From Pseudomonas bharatica CSV86 (GTDB lineage: Bacteria; Pseudomonadota; Gammaproteobacteria; Pseudomonadales; Pseudomonadaceae), in the NCBI RefSeq assembly GCF_000319305.2, contig NZ_AMWJ02000002.1, positions 620,001-684,000 of the forward strand: a stretch of 64,000 nucleotides of DNA. Reading direction: 5' to 3'. Within the stretch, counting starts at the first letter, position 1; every line of letters starts with the position of its first letter. This document shows positions 19,083 to 27,760 of the stretch, one piece after another. Below the pieces are notes generated by a model. The model was not told the DNA's origin. It was given only the letters and a program-made list of their open reading frames with translations, and did not search any database. Made by a program: the position numbers and the translations under genes.

Positions 19083-19979
19083 TCAGGCGGCTGGTAATCC
19101 TAGCCCCCCTGCAAAAGTGGACTGGGCGTCGCGGGAATACATTCCTATATCTACCGACAACGCCCTGTTGATCGGCGGCGTTTTCCTACGGTTTAACGCC
19201 GTTGACCCAACCCGTCCGAGCAGGAGTTGGATAAAAGCAAAAAGCCGGTGAAACAGGTAATCAACATGATCTGTATGAATTACCGGTACTTGACGCTTTT
19301 CGTAATGACGAATGAGGAAATTGTTGCCTATATCGGTCAGTTGTTTCGCCTCGACATCAAGCATTGTACGGAAGTCAGGTTCGCTAGCAGTAGCGTCCAA
19401 AATCATCGAGATCGATCTCTTTTTATCTGCATCAGCAAGCGATTTCAGCCGTTCAAATGCATCCCATAAACGCTCAAGTGCTTCCCGACGAATGATCGGA
19501 TCTGGTGAGGAAAACTTCGCCCGAGACTCTTCGAGAGCATTGTCCAAGATCTTATCGCCTGTCCTGAAGACGGCTCGACTAAGCGTCTCGCGCAGAATCA
19601 GAGGCAATAGGCGTACGACTCGCCCATTGGATTGCAACTCGTAGGCTACTCCGCATCGTGCAAAAACACTGTTAACATCGACCATGAACTCAAACTGGCC
19701 TTCACTCTGATTAAAACCCAGGTGGTTGTGGTTATGATAATCGTGACGTTTGACTACAAAAGGCTTCGCGACAACAGCATGCACATACTCTATGAAATCC
19801 AGAATCAGCAAAGTTGCTGGTGCCATTGGAATGGGAGACCCAAAGCTAAAATCAGGATCTGTCTGAGTAGTTTGGAGCGGCCACTCTAATCCAGGCATCA
19901 AGGCCCTGACATTGTCCCCCAGAGCTTTCTCGTCAGTACCGTAAGGAGCCGCTCCATCGAGACAATTCACCGGAAAGTG
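19083..19979 (-). pseudogene. 3' part of a gene interrupted by the ISPpu12-like element
   Basis: Joined across the 8-bp target duplication to 26340-26476, this gives an uninterrupted 341-residue protein. The junction reads GGFGFHF then PVNCLDGAAPYGTDEKALGD. The C-terminal part has SSPDPIIRREALERLWDAFE and ends with IRHYEKRQVPVIHTDHVDYLFHRLFAF (broken here only by the length limit, not by a frame change). The tail (RH-E ... HVDYLFHR) recalls phage-abortive AbiJ/HEPN-like proteins, but I hold that loosely. It is the first gene of the three-gene unit next to the integrase and is inactivated by the IS. Confidence 0.65.
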
Positions 19980-20066
19980 GGGTAAGCGGATTAAATGGTT
20001 GATCTTACCTTTGCATGAGAGTGAGACAGACCGGCATCTCATCGGATTATCTGGTTGATGCTTCAC

Positions 20067-20474
20067 CTACTGCTGGTGCATGTTTCCTTCGCTAATTCCA
20101 GCAAGAACCCCACACGCCTCAACTTCCCGGTCATCGTTGCAACTCGCTCTCAGTGAAACGAGTTGTTTCTCAAGCGCTTGCAGAGCGGTTATCTGCGACC
20201 GCACATGAGAGATGTGATCATCGAGCAAGGCGTTGACGGCGGTACAAGGCTGATGAGGGTCGTCCTCATAGCTCTGTAGTTCGTGAATCTCAGCCAGTGA
20301 CAGGCCCAGGATTCTGCAGCGACGGATGAAGGCCAGCCCCTCACCATGCTTCTCGGTATAGACACGGTAACCGTTGTCCTGCCGATCAGGCGGCGGCAAC
20401 AAGCCCTGCTGTTCATAGAAGCGGATCGTCTGTGTTTCGACCCCTACCAACTGCGCCAACTGACCAATGCGCAT
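20067..20474 (-). CDS. MerR-family Cd/Pb-type regulator (CadR/PbrR-like)
   Basis: This 135-residue MerR regulator starts MRIGQLAQLVGVETQTIRFY (ATG at 20474, with GGGGAGGAGG upstream). The helix-turn-helix lies at residues 3-22, a dimerisation helix at about 75-110, and three cysteines in the CadR/PbrR arrangement (C in QPCTAVN, C in ASCNDD, C in EACGVL). These bind cadmium, lead or zinc in the family. It is divergent to the cation-transporter gene, with a MerR-type 19-bp-spacer promoter between. Confidence 0.87.
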   Translation of the reverse strand: MRIGQLAQLVGVETQTIRFYEQQGLLPPPDRQDNGYRVYTEKHGEGLAFIRRCRILGLSLAEIHELQSYEDDPHQPCTAVNALLDDHISHVRSQITALQALEKQLVSLRASCNDDREVEACGVLAGISEGNMHQQ

Positions 20475-20505
20475 CAGCCTCCTCCCCAACGGATTCTTTA
20501 CTCTA

Positions 20506-20536
20506 TTGACCTTATAGTAGCTTTATAGTTTTAAAT
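20506..20536 (+). promoter_or_regulatory. MerR-type promoter of the IS passenger operon
   Basis: A -35 box TTGACC (20506-20511) and a -10-like TTAAAT (20531-20536) are separated by 19 bases, the over-long spacing MerR regulators act on. The spacer has repeated TTATAG/TTTATAG elements. It reads toward the transporter gene at 20570. Confidence 0.6.
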
Positions 20537-20569
20537 GGTACCACAACATTGTTCAAGTGGAGTCGTATC

Positions 20570-21464
20570 ATGAGCAAATCCTGTGGTGGCGCCTGTGGCG
20601 GTGATGCAACGTCCGCAGCGGATACCGATATACAGGCCTCCTCCGAGGCGCCAGGGAGATGGGTCAGTGTTTATGCCGTGCCGAAGATGGACTGTCCATC
20701 AGAAGAACGAATGATTCGCCTAGCCCTGAACGGCTTTGAGGAGATTCGGGCGCTGTCCTTCGACTTGTCGAACCGCCGGCTGAAGGTCGTGCATGACGGC
20801 GAGGTCGAGCCCGTCACCTCGAAACTGAAGACCTTGGGCTAGGCGCCTCGCTTCAGGAAACCGTCGCTGCAAATCCGGAGACCATCAAGGCCGCCGAGTT
20901 TTCGGCAGCTTCTGCTAAGCAAGAATCCGGGACCCTGCGCTGGTTGCTCGGCATCAATGCACTTCTGTTCGTGGTGGAAATGACTGCCGGTCTGATCGCC
21001 CGGTCCACCGGCCTGATTGGAGAATCCCTGGACAATTTTGCCGATGCGGCGGTGTACGGGCTTGCCCTTTATGCGGTTGGACATAGCGTGAAAATGCAGG
21101 TACGTGCCGCGCATCTTGCTGGTGTACTGCAACTGATCTTGGCTGTGGGCGTGCTCGTAGAGGTGGTGAGACGCTTTGTATTCGGTAGTGAGCCTGAATC
21201 GCTGGTGATGATGGCTATCGCATTCGTCGCATTGATTGCCAATACCAGTTGTCTGCTGCTCATATCCAAACATCGGGAAGGCGGGGCGCACATGAAGGCA
21301 AGCTGGATATTCTCGGCCAACGACGTGGTGATCAACCTGGGGGTCATCACCGCCGGCGCCCTGGTCGCGTGGACCGGTTCCAATTATCCGGATCTGATTA
21401 TCGGCACCATCGCGGGGGCATTGTACTTAACGGTGCCAGACGCATTTTGGCGTTGAAGGGTTAA
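20570..21464 (+). CDS. Cation diffusion facilitator with N-terminal metal-binding domain, two frame breaks
   Basis: The protein starts MSKSCGGACGGDATSAADTD (ATG at 20570, GGAG upstream). A Cys-rich leader and an HMA-like segment (PKMDCPSEERMIRLALNG) are followed by a transporter domain (LRWLLGINALLFVVEMTAGL...GLIGESLDNFADAAVYGLALY). Breaks near 20837 (GGG, four needed) and in GGGGG at 21414-21418 each need one extra base; repaired length is 298 residues, ending GGIVLNGARRILALKG. CDF proteins export Zn/Cd/Co against protons. It lies between the CadR-like gene and lspA inside the IS. Confidence 0.8.
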
Positions 21465-21467
21465 ATA

Positions 21468-21980
21468 ATGCTCATTATTGGCAAAAAGCTCTCGCCGTAT
21501 GCCCTATTGTCCATATCGGGCCTGCTGGCAGCGTCTGATCAGGCTGTAAAGTGGCTGGTGCAGCAATCAATGGCCTATGGCGAGTATGTTTCGGTGACCC
21601 CGTTCTTTAACTGGGTGCACCTATGGAACACCGGTGCCGCATTCAGTCTTTTTGCGAATGGTGGAGGCTGGCAGCGCTACTTTTTTATCGGAATCGCGGT
21701 AGTGGTCTCGATTTTTCTGATCAAGCTGATCCTTGAAAATCGTCATAAAGGAGAAGCCATCGCTTACAGTCTTATCCTCGGTGGCGCCATGGGCAACCTG
21801 ATTGACCGGGTCTTTCGCGGCTATGTTGTGGATTCCTTTGATTTCTATTGGCGAGACTGGCATTGGCCGGCCTTCAACCTGGCTGATATTGCAATTGTCC
21901 TCGGTGCCTTACTTTTCGTTTCCAGCAGCTTGTTGGGTAAAAAAGCAAACACCAATGCCGAGTCGGATGGATCTGACTGA
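21468..21980 (+). CDS. lspA: Lipoprotein signal peptidase (passenger copy)
   Basis: This 170-residue inner-membrane aspartyl peptidase has four membrane segments and the family signatures SDQAVKWLVQ, NTGAAFSLFANGG, GGAMGNLIDRVFRGYVVDSF (first catalytic Asp) and FNLADIAIVLGA (second catalytic Asp). It cleaves signal peptides of prolipoproteins. It starts four bases after the repaired transporter frame and precedes tnpA. A second lspA on a mobile element is a known oddity of ISPpu12-type elements. Confidence 0.95.
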   Translation: MLIIGKKLSPYALLSISGLLAASDQAVKWLVQQSMAYGEYVSVTPFFNWVHLWNTGAAFSLFANGGGWQRYFFIGIAVVVSIFLIKLILENRHKGEAIAYSLILGGAMGNLIDRVFRGYVVDSFDFYWRDWHWPAFNLADIAIVLGALLFVSSSLLGKKANTNAESDGSD

Positions 21981-22001
21981 CACCTACGCCTATACAACAC
22001 C

Positions 22002-23185
22002 ATGACCGAACTTCCCGACAACATCCTTCACCTGCCGCAATACCAAGTACTGGGCTGCAAATCAACCGACGACGAAATGCACTTCCAGGTGGACGTGCCC
22101 GATCCCATCGCCTGCGAGGAATGCGGCGTGCAGGGTGAGTTCGTACGGTTCGGCAAGCGTGACGTTCCCTATCGTGATCTGCCCATCCACGGCAAGCGGG
22201 TCACTCTCTGGGTGGTCCGCCGCCGATACACCTGCCGGGCCTGCAAGACAACATTCAGGCCCCAGCTACCGGAGATGGTGGACGGATTCCGTATGACACT
22301 GCGGCTGCATGAGTACGTGGAGAAGGAATCCTTCAACCACCCCTACACCTTTGTGGCGGCACAGACCGGCCTGGACGAGAAGACGGTGCGCGACATCTTC
22401 AACGCCCGCGCCGAGTTCCTGGGGCGCTGGCACCGCTTCGAGACGCCCCGCATCCTGGGCATTGACGAGCTATACCTGAACAAGCGCTACCGCTGCATTC
22501 TGACCAACATTGAGGAGCGAACCCTGCTCGACCTGCTGGCCACCGCCGCCAGGACGTGGTGACCAACTACCTGATGAAGCTGAAAGACCGGCAGAAGGTC
22601 GAGATCGTCAGCATGGACATGTGGAACCCCTACCGGGCAGCGGTCAAGGCTGTGCTGCCCCAGGCCCGTATCGTGGTCGATAAGTTCCATGTGGTGCGCA
22701 TGGCCAACGATGCCCTAGAGAGAGTGCGCAAGGGCCTCAGAAAGGAGCTGAAACCGTCCCAGAGCCGGACTCTCAAGGGAGACCGGAAAATCCTGCTGAA
22801 ACGCGCTCACGAAGTCTCAGACCGGGAGCGCCTCATCATGGAGACCTGGACAGGCGCGTTCCCGCAACTGCTGGCCGCCTACGAGCACAAGGAGCGCTTC
22901 TACGGCATCTGGGACGCCACCACACGGCTCCAGGCAGAAGCCGCCCTGGACGAGTGGATAGCCACCATCCCGAAGGGCCAAAAGGAAGTCTGGAGCGATC
23001 TGGTCAGGGCAGTGGGAAACTGGCGCGAAGAGACCATGACCTACTTCGAGACGGACATGCCCGTCACCAACGCTTACACGGAGTCCATCAACCGACTGGC
23101 CAAGGACAAGAACCGTGAAGGGCGCGGTTACTCCTTCGAGGTGATGCGGGCACGAATGCTCTACACCACGAAGCACAAGAAGAAG
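22002..23185 (+). pseudogene. tnpA: ISL3-family transposase, frame broken and interrupted by nested IS
   Basis: The protein starts MTELPDNILHLPQYQVLGC. A zinc-binding region (CEECGVQGEF, CRACKTTF) is followed by the ISL3 catalytic core (ILGIDELYLNKRY, VSMDMWNPYRAAV). CC at 22543-22544 should be CCC, as the second copy at 24.0 kb shows. At 23185 the second element enters after KHKK; the last 34 residues lie at 26177-26281. Repaired length is 429. From CGVQGEF onward it is almost base-identical to the nested copy, but the first 45 residues differ strongly. Confidence 0.88.
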
Positions 23186-23243
23186 GGGTATACGGATTTA
23201 ATGGTTGATGGGGCACCTTTACCCCACCAACCTGATACCATTA

Positions 23244-24521
23244 TCAGATGGTTGATAGATCGACTCCGTAGTTGAGTTCCTCTGCGAAGTCCGGCAGTCC
23301 GTAACCGATGGTTTTCTTGTAGAAAGGAGAGACCTTCGCAGTCGGTGCCTTCTTCTTGTGCTTCGTGGTGTAGAGCATTCGTGCCCGCATCACCTCGAAG
23401 GAGTAACCGCGCCCTTCACGGTTCTTGTCCTTGGCCAGTCGGTTGATGGACTCCGTGTAAGCGTTGGTGACGGGCATGTCCGTCTCGAAGTAGGTCATGG
23501 TCTCTTCGCGCCAGTTTCCCACTGCCCTGACCAGATCGCTCCAGACTTCCTTTTGGCCCTTCGGGATGGTGGCTATCCACTCGTCCAGGGCGGCTTCTGC
23601 CTGGAGCCGTGTGGTGGCGTCCCAGATGCCGTAGAAGCGCTCCTTGTGCTCGTAGGCGGCCAGCAGTTGCGGGAACGCGCCTGTCCAGGTCTCCATGATG
23701 AGGCGCTCCCGGTCTGAGACTTCGTGAGCGCGTTTCAGCAGGATTTTCCGGTCTCCCTTGAGAGTCCGGCTCTGGGACGGTTTCAGCTCCTTTCTGAGGC
23801 CCTTGCGCACTCTCTCTAGGGCATCGTTGGCCATGCGCACCACATGGAACTTATCGACCACGATACGGGCCTGGGGCAGCACAGCCTTGACCGCTGCCCG
23901 GTAGGGGTTCCACATGTCCATGCTGACGATCTCGACCTTCTGCCGGTCTTTCAGCTTCATCAGGTAGTTGGTCACCACGTCCTGGCGGCGGGTGGCCAGC
24001 AGGTCGAGCAGGGTTCGCTCCTCAATGTTGGTCAGAATGCAGCGGTAGCGCTTGTTCAGGTATAGCTCGTCAATGCCCAGGATGCGGGGCGTCTCGAAGC
24101 GGTGCCAGCGCCCCAGGAACTCGGCGCGGGCGTTGAAGATGTCGCGCACCGTCTTCTCGTCCAGGCCGGTCTGTGCCGCCACAAAGGTGTAGGGGTGGTT
24201 GAAGGATTCCTTCTCCACGTACTCATGCAGCCGCAGTGTCATACGGAATCCGTCCACCATCTCCGGTAGCTGGGGCCTGAATGTTGTCTTGCAGGCCCGG
24301 CAGGTGTATCGGCGGCGGACCACCCAGAGAGTGACCCGCTTGCCGTGGATGGGCAGATCACGATAGGGAACGTCACGCTTGCCGAACCGCACGAACTCAC
24401 CCTGCACGCCGCACCCCTCGCAGGCTACTGGTGTAGGTGCTTCAAGCCGAAAATGTATGTCTTCATTCTGCTCATCAGAATCCACCAACTGGTACCCAGG
24501 AAGGCTTAACGAATTAATCAT
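23244..24521 (-). CDS. tnpA: ISL3-family transposase (intact)
   Basis: This full-length 425-residue transposase starts MINSLSLPGYQLVDSDEQNE. Zinc-finger pairs CEGCGVQGEF and CRACKTTF come first, then a helix-turn-helix (GLDEKTVRDIFNARAEFLG) and the DDE core: Asp in ILGIDELYLN, Asp in VSMDMWNPYR, and Glu likely in TNAYTESINRLAKDKNREGRG. It ends AEELNYGVDLSTI close to the element end. It is probably the active source of movement and shows the correct CCC that the other copy lacks. Confidence 0.94.
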   Translation of the reverse strand: MINSLSLPGYQLVDSDEQNEDIHFRLEAPTPVACEGCGVQGEFVRFGKRDVPYRDLPIHGKRVTLWVVRRRYTCRACKTTFRPQLPEMVDGFRMTLRLHEYVEKESFNHPYTFVAAQTGLDEKTVRDIFNARAEFLGRWHRFETPRILGIDELYLNKRYRCILTNIEERTLLDLLATRRQDVVTNYLMKLKDRQKVEIVSMDMWNPYRAAVKAVLPQARIVVDKFHVVRMANDALERVRKGLRKELKPSQSRTLKGDRKILLKRAHEVSDRERLIMETWTGAFPQLLAAYEHKERFYGIWDATTRLQAEAALDEWIATIPKGQKEVWSDLVRAVGNWREETMTYFETDMPVTNAYTESINRLAKDKNREGRGYSFEVMRARMLYTTKHKKKAPTAKVSPFYKKTIGYGLPDFAEELNYGVDLSTI

Positions 24522-24533
24522 CTCCCGCCTTGA

Positions 24534-25567
24534 TCAGAAAAACAGGTAGGTGGCGTAACCGGCAATCATCGCCATAGCAAAAATGACTGCTAAAAACGCC
24601 GCTAAAAGCTTCAGCGTGAACAAAGAGCGCAACAGAATGAGCTCAGTCAGGCTGGCTCCGGCACTGCCGATGATCAACGCTAGCACCGTCCCGGCACCCA
24701 CGCCTTTGGCCATCAGAGCCGCTGCCAGAGGTATGACGGCTTCAGCGCGAATATACAACGGCACGCCGATGACAGCGGCAACTGGAATGGCAAAGGATTA
24801 TCTGGGCCTGCATACTGCTCCAATAAGTCAGTGGGCATGAAACCATAGATCACGCTGCCAATCGCAATACCGATGAGCAGGTAAGGCAACACATCGATAA
24901 AGTCCGACCAAGCTTCCCGCCACACACCACTGTACTTCCCTTCTTTCTTAACCGTGACAGTGGGTTGACTGTCACAGCATTCGCTAGACGTAGAGACTGT
25001 TGTCTTCCTATCAGCCCCGCAAGAAGCCGTCTTCGGAGTGGTGTCGCAGCTGTTGGTGCCGCAACTCGATGCGGTCGATGTAGCACTGCACGGGCTTGCT
25101 GATGAACTACATCCACTGCTCTCTTGTGTCGCCGTCCGGCGCACATAACGCTCGAAGCCAAGCGTGTGAAGCAGCCATCCGGCACCTACCGCGACCACCA
25201 AAGCGGCGAGCACATAGATAGCAGTAAGTGTCCATCCAAACGTGGCAACCAGCAGGCCGACGACGATAGGATTCAGCAACGGAGATGAGAAAAGAAACAC
25301 CATCATCGGCCCAAAACCGGCCCGTGCCCGAATCAACCCTTTCAACATGGGGATAGTCGAGCAACTACAGAAGGGCGTTATAGCTCCTAAACCAGCAGCA
25401 AGAAAATAGCCTCGCTTCCCACTGGAAGTCAGTAACGCTTCCACCTTGGATGGTGGGATGTGACGTTGAAGAACTCCGACCAGCAAGCTAATGCCAATGA
25501 ATAAAACCGATAGCTCGATAGCGAGAAAGGCGAACATGCCTAGAGCGTCTTGGAGTTGAGATGACAT
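24534..25567 (-). CDS. COG0701 permease (SO_0444/ArsP-like metal exporter), frame broken near 24793
   Basis: The protein has eight or so membrane segments, with GAITPFCSCSTIPMLKGLIR (a Cys-x-Cys substrate motif, residues about 60-75) and FSSPLLNPIVVG. The loop between halves is rich in cysteine and serine (SSGCSSSASPCSATSTASSC). Adding one A at 24792-24794 continues PFAIPVAAVIGVPLYIRAEA; repaired length is 344. Family members expel arsenicals or Cu/Zn. It is divergent to an ArsR gene with shared operators between. Confidence 0.82.
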
Positions 25568-25583
25568 TCAATATTACTCCTAT

Positions 25584-25665
25584 ATTTCTAGTATTGTCGA
25601 AATGATGTACGCAGCCTACTTGCGTTTATCCGACCTGTCAACTATAATTCTAGAAACATCGAATT
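25584..25665. promoter_or_regulatory. Two related ArsR-type operator sites
   Basis: ATTTCTAGTATTGTCGAAAT (25584-25603) and AATTCTAGAAACATCGAATT (25646-25665) share TTCTAG-N6-TCGAA. They lie in the gap between the divergent permease and arsR starts, so one repressor could control both genes. Confidence 0.6.
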
Positions 25666-25678
25666 ATTGGGGCGTGCT

Positions 25679-25993
25679 ATGGATCACGAAAAGGTTGCAG
25701 CCAGCTTAGCTGAGCTAGGGAATAGTCACCGACTGTCCGTGTTCCGCTTTCTGGTCAAAGCTGGCCATGATGGGGCTTCGGTCGGAGATATCCAGAAGGG
25801 GCTGGGTATTCCTGCTTCGACGCTATCACATCACCTTGCGCGCATGGCCAAGGTAGGGCTGATCCGGCAGGAGAAACATAGCCGCACGATTGTCTGTATA
25901 CCCGAGTATGGGCACCTAGAGAATTTGATCGGTTTCTTACAAGAGGAATGTTGTGCAGGTGTCCGGATTGCGCATGAACCAGAACCGCTTTGA
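25679..25993 (+). CDS. ArsR-family metal-responsive repressor
   Basis: This 104-residue winged-helix repressor starts MDHEKVAASLAELGNSHRLS. The recognition helix region is IPASTLSHHLARMAKVGLIR (residues about 48-67), followed by the beta wing RQEKHSRTIVCIPEY. A C-terminal CC pair (QEECCAGVRI) may bind metal or metalloid. It is divergent to the permease and is inferred to repress both itself and the permease until the toxic ion appears. Confidence 0.88.
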   Translation: MDHEKVAASLAELGNSHRLSVFRFLVKAGHDGASVGDIQKGLGIPASTLSHHLARMAKVGLIRQEKHSRTIVCIPEYGHLENLIGFLQEECCAGVRIAHEPEPL

Positions 25994-26176
25994 CGCTTGC
26001 CCAGCTCTCGCTGTCCTCCCTAGTCAGCATCGCTATGAAGACTCAGGCGAAGGTGGAAACAGAAAATTGGCAGTAGAGTAGGCTGAAGAGGATCAATCAG
26101 ATAATCCGCTGAGAAAGATTTTCTTCTTTACATCTTTGGCATTTTATCAACCAGAAATTCCGGATACCCGAAGAAG

Positions 26177-26281
26177 GCACCGACTGCGAAGGTCTCTCCT
26201 TTCTACAAGAAAACCATCGGTTACGGACTGCCGGACTTCGCAGAGGAACTCAACTACGGAGTCGATCTATCAACCATCTGA
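26177..26281 (+). pseudogene. tnpA: 3' end of the interrupted ISL3 transposase
   Basis: It encodes APTAKVSPFYKKTIGYGLPD and onward to DLSTI with stop at 26279-26281, the exact continuation of the frame that stops at 23185. The 7-bp GAAGAAG at 23179-23185 is repeated at 26170-26176 as the target duplication. Confidence 0.88.
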
Positions 26282-26339
26282 GGGTGGTATCAGATTGATG
26301 GGGTGAAGGTGCCCCATCAACCATTAAATCCGTATACCC

Positions 26340-26476
26340 GGAAAGTGGAAGCCAAAACCACCGTTGGCTATATATCTCTGAACCAAAGCAACAATACCGG
26401 CCCAAGCAACCGGCGAAATTACCTGATCTATGCGAGGAACAGGTCCGTTCTCGCGATCACTGAAGTAGTCCGTCAC
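26340..26476 (-). pseudogene. 5' part of the IS-interrupted gene
   Basis: A GTG start at 26476, with GGGAG eight bases upstream, opens MTDYFSDRENGPVPRIDQ and runs to the 8-bp duplication GGAAAGTG (26340-26347). The frame continues on the other side of the element at 19971. Total length without the insertion is 342 codons, exactly in frame, which confirms both the insertion borders and the gene model. Confidence 0.65.
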
Positions 26477-26577
26477 TTTTTCTCTCCCATACTAGAACGC
26501 TAAAAGGGCGCCCCTCTACGCACAAGGCCCCGGATTCTGAGGCCAGGGCTTGGGTACAGCGGGCTTTTTCCTCGCTG

Positions 26578-26897
26578 TTAGCTTGGATACGTCGCATAAC
26601 AGCTTTTGTAGCGCTGAAGCAACGACTCCAGGAAAGCAGTCACGCTCGAATCGTGCTGGAGAAACGACTTCACTTGGTTTATTTCGTGCTCTTCCAGATC
26701 CGCCGTATCTTCGTCAACCGTGCCTGCCCAATCCGAAAGTACGTCCTGCCACTGCACGTCTTCCTTTTCCGATATCCCAAAGTGCTCCTCCAGCCACAAA
26801 TAGGCTTCAGCTTCACCGCCGAAACCCTCTGGCCCCAGATGCGATCCATTTCAGTTGGAACTGACTCGATTAATTCTGATCTGGTTACATGTTTCAT
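26578..26897 (-). CDS. Small acidic hypothetical protein, frame broken near 26831
   Basis: It starts MKHVTRSELIESVPTEMDRI at 26897, with AGGAAA upstream. At GG 26831-26832 a third G restores WGPEGFGGEAEAYLWLEEHFGIS and gives 106 residues, rich in Glu and Asp. There is no signal peptide. The family is not recognised; small acidic proteins next to orphan genes may be immunity proteins, but nothing here proves it. It is the last member of the row of minus-strand orphan genes and follows the GNAT gene by 16 bases. Confidence 0.55.
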
Positions 26898-26913
26898 CGC
26901 TCGGTTTCCTAGA

Positions 26914-27411
26914 TCAGCACTCAACCAATCGTGTGTATTGGAGTACGGGCTCCCCGGACTCGGAGTCGATGCCTGCAGTTGGTGAATCTGAAATGATCTT
27001 GGATGCAACCCGCTGAGAGGCGATATTGTCTGCGCCTACCACGGCTTCAACATAGAAAGACTTCGCACCGTGACGACCAAGCCCGTGACGCAACTCTTGA
27101 ATACCCTGCTCAATGATCATGCCTGCCCAACCACGATTGCAGTACGCTTCGGGTACTGCATACCCCAGGTTGAAGCAAGGCACCCCGTCAATGGGTTCAT
27201 GGTGGACAAAAATGGCGATCGCCTTCACTCGCCCATGTTCAATCCGAGCATATGTGTAGCGGATTACGCCATTCGGTTGGTCAAGAACAACTCTGACACC
27301 AGGACTCAACTCAGTGGGGTCAGTCGGCATACCTCGGCGAACCTCCCTTTGCAGGCTGACCAAGGCATCCATCGGATCTGCGATTCTCATAACGTCCCTC
27401 ACTTCCAACAC
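26914..27411 (-). CDS. GNAT-family N-acetyltransferase
   Basis: This 165-residue protein has the GNAT pattern: central strands RYTYARIEHGRVKAIAIFVHH and NLGYAVPEAYCNRGWAGMII with the acetyl-CoA loop (Q/R-x2-G-x-G/A, here CNRGWAGMI), then a helix and AVVGADNIASQRVASKI, the usual end of the fold. The substrate is unknown. It stands alone in its function among orphan genes. The start at 27411 gives MLEVRDVMRIADPM. Confidence 0.75.
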   Translation of the reverse strand: MLEVRDVMRIADPMDALVSLQREVRRGMPTDPTELSPGVRVVLDQPNGVIRYTYARIEHGRVKAIAIFVHHEPIDGVPCFNLGYAVPEAYCNRGWAGMIIEQGIQELRHGLGRHGAKSFYVEAVVGADNIASQRVASKIISDSPTAGIDSESGEPVLQYTRLVEC

Positions 27412-27469
27412 TAGATGTTGCGTTCGATAATCTGCTCAGCAACACCAGATGTAGTGCCGCCACGGTTTC

Positions 27470-27718
27470 CTATCTGCTTTCAACCAATTGCTGGGCTAGG
27501 TCCTGGAACGCTTGGTCCTCTGGCCCATTCCGCCTGAACGCATAAATCAATGTCAGCATAAAGTTGTAATTTCTGGCATCCATCGCACGCAGCTGAGAGC
27601 CTAAGTCGAACGGATATTCTTTGGCGTCCCACAGATGCAGTACAAGTGCTTGCAGCGGTGGTTGCTGCAAGATCGTCTTGGCATGAATGGCAAACTCGCT
27701 GGTAGATTCGATGGGCAT
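27470..27718 (-). CDS. Hypothetical protein, 82 aa
   Basis: This is a small soluble protein (MPIESTSEFAIHAKTILQQP) with ordinary composition, ending QLVESR. Its TAG stop is the first three bases of the boundary motif TAGGAAACCG. There is no recognisable domain. It is one of the row of minus-strand orphan genes; the short length and regular spacing are the only context. Confidence 0.5.
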   Translation of the reverse strand: MPIESTSEFAIHAKTILQQPPLQALVLHLWDAKEYPFDLGSQLRAMDARNYNFMLTLIYAFRRNGPEDQAFQDLAQQLVESR

Positions 27719-27760
27719 ATTGCTTTCCTTGCTCTATATGGGTCGCCGATCACCGAGCCA

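Larger units (their letters stand above)
23186..26169. mobile_element. Second ISL3-family element nested in the first tnpA
   Basis: Left end GGGTATACGGATTTAATGG at 23186; right end, read inward, GGGTATCCGGAATTTCTGG, finishing at 26169. The flanks carry GAAGAAG on both sides (23179-23185, 26170-26176). The length is about 2.98 kb. Contents are an intact transposase (minus), a COG0701 permease (minus) and an ArsR regulator (plus). Its terminal region and transposase body nearly match the host element, but its passengers are different. Confidence 0.87.
19980..26339. mobile_element. ISPpu12-like ISL3-family element (host of a nested second ISL3 element)
   Basis: The left end GGGTAAGCGGATTAAATGG starts at 19980 and the right end (complement GGGTATACGGATTTAATGG) ends at 26339. 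An exact 8-bp duplication GGAAAGTG flanks both sides (19972-19979 and 26340-26347). Without the nested element and its duplication it is about 3.37 kb. The gene content (merR, cation transporter, lspA, tnpA) and size match ISPpu12 as I remember it. It interrupts an island gene. Passenger genes for metal response make it more than a plain IS. Confidence 0.88.

Noticed and set aside
20837..20839. Programmed frameshift in the cation-transporter gene
   Set aside because: No slippery heptamer or downstream structure; many unrelated genes here have the same one-base loss.
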